A stretch of DNA of 64,000 nucleotides from Halichoerus grypus. Lineage: Eukaryota > Chordata > Mammalia > Carnivora > Phocidae. Below, in pieces: positions 48,101 through 60,100 of the stretch (its first letter is position 1; the number at the start of each line of letters is the position of its first letter). Made by a program: the position numbers and the translations under genes. The notes below the pieces were generated by a model. That model searched no databases, was not told the origin of the DNA, and worked only from the letters and a program-made list of their open reading frames with translations. The stretch covers positions 34,253,930-34,317,929 of the forward strand of contig NC_135726.1 in the NCBI RefSeq assembly GCF_964656455.1. Reading direction: 5' to 3'.

Positions 48101-51100
48101 AAACTCTTGAAAATTTTACAATCAGCTCTCACAAGCTGATATGAGCTGGTCCCAGCACACACCATTGCTCAAAGGGCTAACAGGTAGGACTCACAGCTTC
48201 GAAGTGTGGCTGTGGTTTTTACTACAGTTAAGAACTCAAGTCAGGGATTCAGGGCAATGACCACTATGCCCTGGAAGACAGAGTGTCTCATTTGTCTTAG
48301 GCTGGCACCCAACCCTGTGGATGATGCGGGACTGCTCTCCTTTGCTACATTTTCCTGGCTCACACCAGTGATGGTTAGGGGCTACAAGCACACACTGACT
48401 GTGGATACCCTGCCCCCGCTGTCACCATATGACTCATCGGACACCAATGCCAAAAGGTACCAGGATTCCCTTGGGTCACCTCAGGAGAGGAGCCCACCCT
48501 ATGCAGGGGCCCATGAGCCCTTTGAGTGCTCCCCTTTCCCAGGTGTGGAAATGGACACCTCCAGGTCCTTGGGGGCCCTCGTTGGTGGCTGTTCTCTGAA
48601 ACGTGGGTTGAGCTGACTGAAATTGCTGGCCCAGTCTCTGGGGAGGTGAGGACTGGGGAGAGTTGGTGTGGAAAAAGGACTGCTTGTGAGCTATAGCCTG
48701 AGGCTCAGGAGCATGCTGGCTGGGCTGTCACTGGTTTGTAGGAGTTCTACATCAGGACAAAGGTGGCCAGCATTTCACTTTGCACTGTGCTGGCCGGACC
48801 CACCCGGGCTGCTGCTAGTGCAGCTCCAGGCATCATGTTTGTTTTACTTTAAAAATCATCATTGGGCTTTTACATTGCAAAATACATTTAGGTTGAACCA
48901 AATGAAACTGCCAATATTTGAAAATTTTGACTTGCAAAAAATGTAAATTTATTGGTTCAACATAATTCATATTCATTCTAAAAATGTTAAAGCAACAGAC
49001 ATTTAGGCCATGGGAGCATCCCCACTGTACTCTTGCTCTGCTCCGCAGAGGTCAGCATTGCTGAATGTGGGTGTTGATATGTCTAGAATTTTTTCTACTC
49101 TAATTAAGCATATCCTGTGGTACCATCTTCTGCAGATCAGTAACTCTTCTTCCTCCCACTTACATGTCATATTTTTTTTTCTTTAAACAAAGTGAATCAT
49201 ACTATAGAATGGTTAACCATTTTGCTATTTTCAGTAAGCATTTATAAAGACTTTTCCATGTCAGCATAAGGATAAAGACATTAACTTCATTCTTTCTACC
49301 AGCTGCTTTGACCTTTGAGGTTGTGATGAATCATAATGTCTTAAACAATGTGGAACTTCTCTAAGCCTTTTCTGCACTTGTTTCTTTTGGGAGTCTTATC
49401 TTTGGCCACACGGGGTAAAGTGCAAGGCATAGCCTGGAGTATGTGCTTAAAGGGCTGGGAGTTTTAATCATGGTCTTGCAATTGTTTCTACAACTGTGCT
49501 TCCCCTCACCCATGTGCTGCAGATATCTCATTCAATGGTAATTTCCCAAATCTACAATCCAGAGAAAGTTGCCAGTGAGATCAGAGAGAAGGGGTTGGAC
49601 AAGTGCCTGTGGAGTATTGGATTTTCTTTCTACTTCTCTGGTCCAAACTTCTCTTTCTATTTTTAATGTTTCCTTCCATCTACCCAACATCAACTTGGAT
49701 CCTCTTCTCTTCCATGCTATGCCTATTCCTAGGTGAGCTTATCCACTGCAAAGACTCAACACCAAACACAACCTTTTAATAACATGCCACTTTGGTCCAT
49801 GCCTCTCTTCCAGACTCTGAATTCATATGCCCTGCATCCAACTGGACAGCTGGACTTGGATGACTCACAAGCATCTTATATCTGAAGCTACTTTCTTGAT
49901 CCTGGGCCCCAACCTGATGATGCTCTTCTCCTCTTCTTGACAAACTCCATTCACACATTTGGTTGAGCCAGAAAATTGGGGTCCTTTATCCTCCTTCCCT
50001 TTTCTTTCACGTCTACTTCATCAGTACGCCCCTGTCCATCCTTCCTGAAATGTACTTCCCTTAAATCCAGTGTCAAACCATTGCCACTTCTCCCCTGGAT
50101 GTCAACAGTCTCCTGCTGTGGTCCGCCTGCTTTTGCCTTTGTTCCCCCTATAATCCACTATTCTCACAGCAACCTGAATGTTCTTTTAGCTATGTAAAAT
50201 GATCTTATCACTTCAGCTTAAAAACCTGCAATGGCTTTCTTTGCTTGAGAAAATAAACCTAAACTCCTTCCTGAGAACCATGAGGTCCCACAGGATTTGG
50301 TTTTGCCTCTCCTCCCAGTGTCATGTCAGCCCTTCTTCTCCTTCATCACACTCCTGTCACACTGGCCTTCTTTCAGATCTTTGAAATGGACAAACTCCTC
50401 CTCACCCTGGGGAAGATTACTCTTGTCATTTCTCTGTTGCCTCTGTCTTTTTTATCAGAACTGGTATTGTGCCAGAGATGGGCAGTAGGAGCAGGAAATG
50501 AAAGCCTGGAAAGTGCCCAAGTGCCAGGTACCAGCTGGTGCTTGTGCCAAGGCTTTGCCCTCCTGTCCCTCCCATATCCCATCTGCCCTGGAAAAGAAGA
50601 AAAGAAAATCAGTGCTGCTTGTGTGGAGCCACCACTGCCAGAGATGAGGGTTGTGCTGAGCACCCTTGGGAGGTTTGTCCATCGAAGTAGCTTCAAATAG
50701 CAAGTGGAAATGTAAGTCCCTTTCGTTCCTTCTTCCTGTTCTTTCATCACAGATTTCGAATCCTTTGGGATGAAGAGGTAGAAAGTATGGGTCCTGAGAA
50801 AGCCTCTCTGGGCCGAGTGGTCTGGAAATTCCAGAGGACACGTGTTTTGATGGATATTGTGGCCAATATCCTGTGCATTATCATGGCAGCCATAGGGCCG
50901 GTGAGTGGGGGTGGCCCTTCTCCTGCCTTGTCAAACAGGTCCCCAGACTGGCAAAGAATGTCATTAGTTACTTTCTCTACGAGCTGGTGGGTTTAGTACA
51001 TTGTCATTATCTTTGAGCTCCTTGGGGGCAAATTTTCGTAAAGCTAATCCTTGTCAAGCACAGCAGCTGCCACTGAAATTAATTAAAAAGTTTGCCTCAT

Positions 51101-54100
51101 AAAGTCGGCTTGCCGGCATTATCTGAGGCTTCCTATGCCAACCTCAACCCCCGGGGGCCCTCTCCTCTCTCCATTGTGCTGTTTTACAGACTGTTCTCAT
51201 TCACCAAATCCTCCAACAGACCGAGAGCATTTCTAGGAATGTCTGGATTGGCATTGGCCTGTGCGTAGCACTTTTTGCTACTGAGTTTACCAAAGTGCTC
51301 TTTTGGGCTCTTGCCTGGGCTATAAATTACCGCACAGCAATCCGGTTGAAGGTGGCTGTCTCCACCCTGGTTTTCGAAAACCTGGTGTCCTTCAAGACAC
51401 TGGCACACGTCTCTGTTGGCGAGGTAAGCTGGTCCAGGGTTTAATTTTAGAAAATTAAATCCTGAGTTTTCTGAATATGATTGAGATGTGCTTCCTGGTT
51501 GGTGCATATGCCTTCCTTTTATTTGTCCATGTCCTGCCCATTATAGCCCATCTCCCTGCTAAATGAGGTGATGGAGACTCAAAACATCAGAGGAATTCAG
51601 TGAAAGGAGGGCTCCATTCAAGCTGAAGAATTTGGAAATGTTTTCCTGTTCCAGCTGAGACAGGGCTTGGGGGTGACCTCATTCAATCCCTTTGATTGTC
51701 AAAAGGGACACTGAGGCAGTATGGAATATACCACAGGGATTTAAAAAATGAGTGAAGAATTGATCCAATAACTCTGTGTAGAGTTTGGGGTGCTAAAGCC
51801 ATAATAAAGACTATGCCTACTGGACTTCAGAATTTATATTTTCTTTCTTTTTTCTTTTCTTTTCTTTTTTTCTTTTCTTTTCTTTCTTTAGAGAGGGAGA
51901 AAGAGAGATGGTGGGGGGAGGGGTAGAAGGAGAGAGAGAATCTCAAGCAGGCTCCACACCCAGTGCAGAGCCCAACATGGGGCTCAATCTCACGACCCTG
52001 AGATCATTACCTGAGCCAAAAACAAGAGTGGGACACTTAACTGACTGAGCCACCCAACATTCCCTTAACTGACTGAATTTATATTTTCTTAAGCCCTTGA
52101 ACCTTAGCAATAAAATCCTCACCATTTACACAATAAAATTTCCCTAGTCAAGGGAATTCCAGTGAGGTAAGGGGGAAGACTTGCCTCTTTCTTACAGTTG
52201 CTCTTTCATTATGTCCAAAGCATCCTGTATCAGTTAAGATGAACTCGGCTGCATAGAACAAGAAAATCCAAAATAACAGTAGATTAAGCAAGATGAATTT
52301 ATTCCACTTTTTGCAAAAGGAGTCTGGAAGAGAGCTATTCAGGGCTGGTATGGGGACTTCTGGATCTTCCTACCTTTCTTTGTCACTATCCTAGTGCTTG
52401 GCTCCCAAAATAGTTCAGGATGGATGCTGGAGGTCCAGCCATTTCAGTCATGTTTCAGATAGCTGGTAAAAGGAAGGAGAAAAGAATAAAGGTATATGTC
52501 CTCTAAGTTGAGTTGACTCCCTTTAAGAATGCATTTCCAAACTCCCATTTGACATTTTTGGCTTATATCTATCTCATTGCCCTTGACACAGTCACATGGC
52601 CATACTCTTTCCACAAAGGAGGCTAAAAAATGTAGTTTTTTAGCTGGGCATGTTGCTGCTCTGAATAAAGCAGGAAGAAGGAGAGATAGATAAAAGGTAG
52701 ATGGTAAAAAAAGCTAGCCATCTCTCCAGCATGCTCTTAGATGATAATATTAATTACTCTTGGTGTCTTTCTTCATTGGGATTCTCAGTCTTAAAATACT
52801 GGCCTCTCCAAAATCAGATCAGCGTGAGAGCCACAAAATTCGTCATGTTGGTCCCTTGACAATACCCCTCCCCCTTAAGGCAGTGTTTTCTCTCCTCTCC
52901 TCAGTTGAGGAGATATTTGGGTGACGCTTCCAAAGCCTGAATCCATGTGCTTTCTTTCCAGGTGCTCAATATACTATCAAGTGATAGTTATTCCTTGTTT
53001 GAAGCTGCCTTGTTTTGTCCCTTGCCAGCCACCATCCCTATCCTAATGGCTGTTTGTGCAGTGTATGCCTTTTTCATTCTGGGGCCCACAGCTCTCATTG
53101 GGATATCTGTTTACATCATATTCATCCCCATCCAGGTAATGGCAGGTCTTTGCAATTGTAACTGCTGTATGCTTGCATTTTGCACCCATGTTTTCACTGA
53201 ATTGGATAGAAGGTTTCATTTCCAGGGCAGGGAACTGAAGCCTGTGCCCCCACTTTGTGCTCCCAAATGTGCTTTCTTTTGTTGGCAAAGTGTATTTTTT
53301 TTTAAGAACTTGAATTTGAATGCCCTGGGGGAGGGAGGCATGCTTTTCAGTTTGTCAAAGTCCCCAACATTCTCTTTGCATCCTAGCAACTCATGTATTT
53401 GTATCACCTGCCTGATCCCCAGTGGTGTCCCCTGGTCCACATTGGCTGCCACAACTTACGGGAAGGATGGCTGAGAATCTCAGTCCAGCTTCCCTTAGAA
53501 TTTTTCCTGGCACTTATACTCTGATCCCTGGATTTTTAGGCCAACTGCAACTCAGCAATTCTCTCTGAACACTGTTTGTACCTTGATTTCAGATGTTTAT
53601 GGCTAAGCTCAATTCAGCTTTCCGAAGATCAGCAATTTCGGTGACAGACAAGCGAGTTCAGACAATGAATGAGTTTCTGACCAGCATCAAGCTGATTAAA
53701 ATGTATGCCTGGGAGAAATCTTTTACCAGTACCATTCAAGGTAGGATGTGCAAGTGCTTGAAGAACAACTTACCCTGTAGAATGTGCTCTTCTAGGGGGT
53801 TCTTAAGGTTCCTGGGGCCAGGCATTCCAGAAAGGGAGTTGTGGGGACCCCCTGAGCTGCTTTTCAGGTTTTTCAAAGGATTGCAGAGATTTTAATAGAC
53901 CCAGGCATCTGTTCTGGTGAACCCAAATGCTTAGCAGGTGAGCGACATATGGTTTAGACTTTATGAAGGCATGTGGATGCTGGTACTGACCGGTTACCTT
54001 TTGCAAAAATAATCCACGAAAACATTATGAGAAGAAGAAGAGCTATCTCAAGCTATTTCCTTGACTTAGAAGATGTCTACACATACAGGCACACACTCAC

Positions 54101-57100
54101 ACTTAACATATATATCTCCTTGCCTGCAGCAACCTCATCATGATTGCATGACCCCCTGACTTGACATTCCTTACACAGATATGAGGACACATATATAGCT
54201 TTAAAAAAATGATATTAAAACCATTACAATCAAGTATAAATGCAAATCTAATGGCAGGAACATTTACATAATTGCTGACATAGACTCAGGTGGTTGGCCG
54301 GTTAATGATCCGAACCACTTTTACAATTGACTCTCTGGATCTACAATTACACTTCTAGATCAGCATGTAATTGGGCCTGAAGCTGTGTATCTGTGTTTTA
54401 GGAAGTGGCTTTAGAAAACTTGCTTCTGAGCTTGCCAGAGGAAGTGCTGCAGGTTGGGACACTGGCAACCTTTTGGAACCTTCCTTGAAGACCCAGAAAT
54501 ACTTCCTCACACATTGAACTCACTTTAGTTCAATGATTTGATTAAACTTGATTCCATTTGACTTAGTTCAATTTAATTCAACTCAATTTAATTTGAGTCA
54601 GTTTAACTCAATACATATTTATCAACTTCCTACTATGTGCCAGGTCATGGGAGCTGTGTAAAATGATTAGAGAAAGGTCCCTGCTTCTAAGATGAAGGGA
54701 CAATGAGTTAACTAAGCTCAACAATAGCTATAAGTTTGTTGGCTCTACCTCTAGAATACATCTGGAATCTGCTTCTCTTCATTCTGTTGCCACCCTAGTG
54801 CAAGCCAATATTCTCTCCCTTCTGGACTATGGAAAGAACTTCTAGATGCAACACTTGCTTTCTTCCTTCCCATACATAAAATCCATTATGTACTCAGAAA
54901 CCACTGTGACCTTTTAAAAATGTCAATCAGATCCTGTCCTTCCCTGCTGAAAAATCTTTAGTGGCTTCTTATCACACTTAGATTATTCCAATTTAGGGCT
55001 TTTGATTTAAATCCAAATTCCTGGGGCGCCTGTGTAGCTCAATCAGTTAAGTGTCTGCCTTCGGCTCACGTCATGATCCCAAAGTCCCTGGGATTGAGTC
55101 CCGCATTGGGCTCCCTGATCAGTAGTGAATCTGTTTCTCCCTCTCCCTCTGCCCCTCCGCCTGCTTGTTCTCTCTCTCTCTCAAATAAATAAGTAAAATA
55201 TTTGAATCCAAATTCCTTTATATGGCTTATTATCCAACATGATCTGACCCCTGAAGACCTCTCTGATCTCATCACAGCTTGTCTTAACCCTTGATAACTC
55301 GCTTGGGCCATGGAACCTTCTGTCTTTTTTTAGAACAACATCCATGCTCATTCATGCCTCAGGATCTTTGCAATTGCTGTTCCCTCTGCCTGAAATGCTC
55401 TTGTGCTAGATGTTCATGGTGACTTTGTGACTCTTCTCAATGTTGCTGACTCAAAGAGGCCTTCCTGACTATAGTTCTAAGCAGGTCCATTCTATACCAG
55501 TTCCTTTTAATCATTTCACCCTGTTCATTTCTTTCATATCATCCAACAAATTTGTAATGATAGAATTTGTTTGTTTATTTCTTTATTGTCTATCTCCCCT
55601 ATGGAAAGAGAGCTGAGACTCTGTTTATTCCTATATTGTCCAACACCAAGCACAGCACCTGGCCAATAGTAGACATCAGGTTAAAATTTGTTGAATGAGT
55701 GAACACATGAAATAACTGTAGGGTGAAATGGGGAAAATGCCACAAAGGAAATGAAGAGAAGTTCTAGGAGGGTGAGGGGGTGAGCACATCACATTGAGAG
55801 ATCAGAAAGAGCGTCATGGCAGAAGCGGCATTTTAGAAAGGCCTTCAAGGATAGCAAGGATTCAGACATGGACAGAGCTGGGGAAGACCCCCAGCAGGAA
55901 CAAAGGCCTAGAGGTGGGTATGTGAGAGCGTGCTTGGGGACAGGGAGGTGGGTGGTATCCTAGAGGCAAAGGGCATGTGGACAGCTGAGCTTTGGACTGC
56001 CGTAGAACTGAGTTCCAACTCTGCCATGACCACTTAAAAAGCAAGTTACTTAACCTGTGATGACTTTCCTGTCCTGCCAGAGAGCATAATGATAGGCTCT
56101 CCCTTGTCACACAGTGATGAGAGTGATCAAATGAGAGCCTTGTGCAGTGCTCACCAGAGCACTCAGTAAGAATGGCGATGGCCCCATGTTGCCAGTGTGA
56201 AAGGGTTTTTGCAGAAGAGGCTGGAATTGGAGTGAAGAACTTTAAACACGAGGAGAAGGAGGCTTGAATTTAACTTTTGAACAGTGCAAAGGCACGGACC
56301 CCATCTGGACTTATGAAAGGGATAAATGCTCTTGGGCTTTGGTAGTTGTACCTGGGACAAAAGACAGGAACCCCAATCTGGCAGTCTTCAGGTTTGTCAC
56401 ATGCGTTTTGTTTGGTTTTACAGTTTAAAAACTTTTTTCAATTAGTTCCCAACATTTACAAGTAGAAAGATGTCCCACAAAATTCCAGATCCCAGACTTC
56501 AGAACAGTTGAAAGTCTGGTGACCCTGAGCTGCCCTGCACTGAGAGGTGGAGGCCCCTTTCACTGAGGCATGTGGTCCCCATTTTGCTATACTCCACACC
56601 CTCCCTCTGGTCTTACTCTCTGCTCACTCCCTTCATTTACATTACTTGGCTGGCTTCTGTGGGCATCCAAGTGTATGACTCTTGACACAGAGAATCAGGT
56701 TTGGAAGAGACCTCAGAAACCATCCAGTATGGCAGCTGACATGCGCTGAGCTCCCAGTTTGTGCCCAGGACTTTCTGTGCTTCCTTTCATTTAAACTTCA
56801 CAACAGGAATCCTTAACACTCTTTTGCAGGAGGATAAGATAAGGGTAAATACATTTCTTAGTGCTGCAAAAATAAATCCATCATGGACTATTTTCTATTT
56901 ACAGATATAAGGAAGAGGGAAAGGAAATTACTGGAAAAAGCTGGATTTGTCCAAAGTGGAAACTCAGCCCTGGCCCCCATTGCATCTACAATAGCCATTG
57001 TATTGACATTCACCTGCCACATCCTCCTGAGACGCAGGCTCACCGCCCCGGTGGTAAGAACCATCTCTAGAACTGGCCTCCTTCACACTCCAACACTGGC

Positions 57101-60100
57101 AAGTGCCAGGTGGGAAGCTTCTCCCTGCTTGCAAAGGCCCAGCATTGGCACCAGAATACCCAATCACAGAAGGGCCAGAATTCTATCTTGACTTTTAAAA
57201 ACAAGTGCTTGGGCTGACAAGGAGCCCAGGAGAGCCTAACAGTGACTCTTATCCAGTCTATGTCAGTGCAGGGGTAGTGTTTAATGTTGGAACACAGTTT
57301 GACATTTGGAAAACAAAACTGAAATCAGATGAGCACTTGGCTGTTTTAGTCACAATTATTCATATGCTTTATAAGAAGGAAAGTTTGTGGGAGTTCTCTG
57401 GGTGGGGTGGGAGGAGTCGTAGGTACTGGGAGATGCTAGGGTCAGAATACCCCTTTTTTAAATCCCAACTCTGGTACTTTACTATGATGGAAGGCAATTC
57501 ATTGAACCTCTCTTGCTTGGTTTTATTACCTATAAATGGGGTTATGATAGTCCCTGTGGTTGTGAGGACTGAAGGAGTTCTTTTATGTAAGGCACGTGGA
57601 ACGGCGCCTGGTATGTTGTAAATGCTGTGTAAGTGTTTGTTGTTCTTATTAGCCTGATGCTCACCCAGGCCAGGAGATTTTGGGCTGAAAGCCTCAGAGG
57701 GAGAATTAGAATGAATGTGAGATGCTCAGGTTTTTTTATAAGGGGGCCTGTGCACTTAAAGGTAAAGAAACTCTGGGCTAGATCAGAAACAGCCCCTGGC
57801 TGAAATAAACAACAGCTGAGATATTAAACCCAGTGTCTGAAGGGTAAGTGAATGGAGGAAAGTCAATAAAAGCAAGAAAAAAAAAAAGAGAGAGAGAGAG
57901 AGAACGAAATAAGCAAGTATGCTTGAAGAGCAATAGTTGCACCAAAAATCACAGATCTTGAAGGGAAGGGGGATGTGTGAGAAGGCAGGATGCTTTTGCT
58001 GGGGTGGGGGTGGGGGGGCATCTGTTGTGAGGCTGTCAGTCCTGTTACTTCCCTGTGTTTCGTTGTGATGTGCTTTTTATTTTCTTGGGTTCTTCACATG
58101 CAATTTACTCACACACTCTGGGGGCTTGAATTCAGCCATGAACCCAAAGCCAGAATGAATGGCAACGACATACCAAAGCCTCAACAGAATGCTTCTCAAT
58201 TATTGTGACTGTGTTCTGTGATCCCAAACGACAACAAAACATTCTTTCCCCAGCAACACACCAAGCAAATTTAAAACCGAATTGAGTGCACATGGTTAAT
58301 ATTTTCTAAAATGATGATTTAGAAGAAATGTAGACTAAGAACAAATTCCCCTGAATGCAAGGCACATATTTCTTCAGATTTGGAATCCCTTGGCTTCTCT
58401 GTCAGGGCCACATCAGTAGGAGGTCAGCCCCAGGTGCTGGCTCACATCAGGAAGCCTGAGTGCTCTGTCAACCAAGGCCTGGGTTTTCTGAGCCAAGATC
58501 GTGCCTGGGGACCTGGGGGAGCTGAGTTCTCTTTGGGGATGGATTTGGGACCAGATGTGATGAGGGCAGCATTCTTCATTGTCCCCTTACCGAACTAATG
58601 AGGGTTAGTTGAAGCCCAGGGCTTTGTCCATGGGGCCCATTCAATAGCAGGAAGGATCGCTCTGGATTTGTTGATGGAAATTGTGTTATTAATTTCTTAA
58701 ATGGGTGCTTAGGGAGAAGCTGCTAATTACAAGTCAGACAGATGAGAAGATGAAATCTGAGAGATGAAATCATGCACCCTTGGGGCACCGATGGAGCAAG
58801 GAAACTTATCTTCATTGAGGCTGTATGATGTTAACCACCTACCAGGCAGGGTTCAGTGAGAAAAGCCCCAGTAAGGAGGGGAGGTGATTTTTTGGGAATG
58901 GCAGTTGAACAGAGGCTTTCAAATTTGTCTCAGGCATGTGGTGAGGCAAGGGGTGGAGGCTAGACCCCCGGGGCAGGAGAGCCAGAAGTCACTCTCCACC
59001 AGGCAGCATGGGCCAACCCGTCCCTCCAGGAATCTTCTGTCTTCATCCTGGGGCTGAATATGGTATGGAAAAGGATGCTCTAGATCTGAAGGGTCAGAGA
59101 CCTCTGAAGTAACTGGGAGAAGGGGATAATTTAGGACAATCCATGGGGTTTTGAGTGAATGGTCTAGGCCATGTAAGGATGTGGATGGAGACTTCCAAAC
59201 ACATTCAATTAGAGGCCTTCCTTGGACATTATCTTCTCTGGACTGACAAAGAAAAGGGGATAAATCTCCCACCATTTTGATGAAAATTCAAAGCAAAAGA
59301 GATTAAGATATTGCTATCCCTAATTTGCCAGCCCATGGTTTGTGAACCATGAAAAAAAAAAAAAATTCCTGTAAGAATTCCAACTGTGCCATCATTTCTC
59401 ATCTCAGCAAATGTAATTCCCATGGATATAATTGTTCAGAGCCAAGGCAATATCTCATCCTAAACCCTATACCTCTCTTTTGTTCTTCAGGCATTTAGTG
59501 TGATTGCCATGTTTAATGTAATGAAGTTTTCAATTGCAATCTTGCCTTTCTCTGTCAAAGCAATGGCTGAAGCCAATGTCTCTCTGAGGAGAATGAAGGT
59601 ATAACTAATGCTGGGTGAGTAGGGAAGAGAGATCTCATTTTTGGGTGGGAAAATTCTCAGATATGGGGAAGCTGTGTAAACCCATTGGAGGGCTGGGTCA
59701 CTGGTTTGAAGAACATTGGGAGAAGGCCCTGCATTCAGAGCTGGATCAATAAATGTACATCAAGGAGGGTACAAGCAGAGCTTTATAAGGTGGTCTGCCC
59801 TTTTAGTAAAAATGAAATAGAATCTCTATACATGGAGATGATGTTCTTGACCTCTACTCTTTTTCCAAGCTATAAATCTTAAGTTGTTCCAGGAGTGGGG
59901 TTGAGTTTTCACTGAACCATCCTCCTCCCCTTTACCTACTTGGTTTGTCCTATGATGGGCGTGGTGATGGTAGTGATGAAGAGGGTAGTGGGGCACCACA
60001 TTTATGCACTCAGTTGCTTTATTCATTCAGTCAGTCATCCATCAGAGATATACTGTGTGCTTCCTATATATAAGGTATTGTGGGAAATGCAAATAAGAGG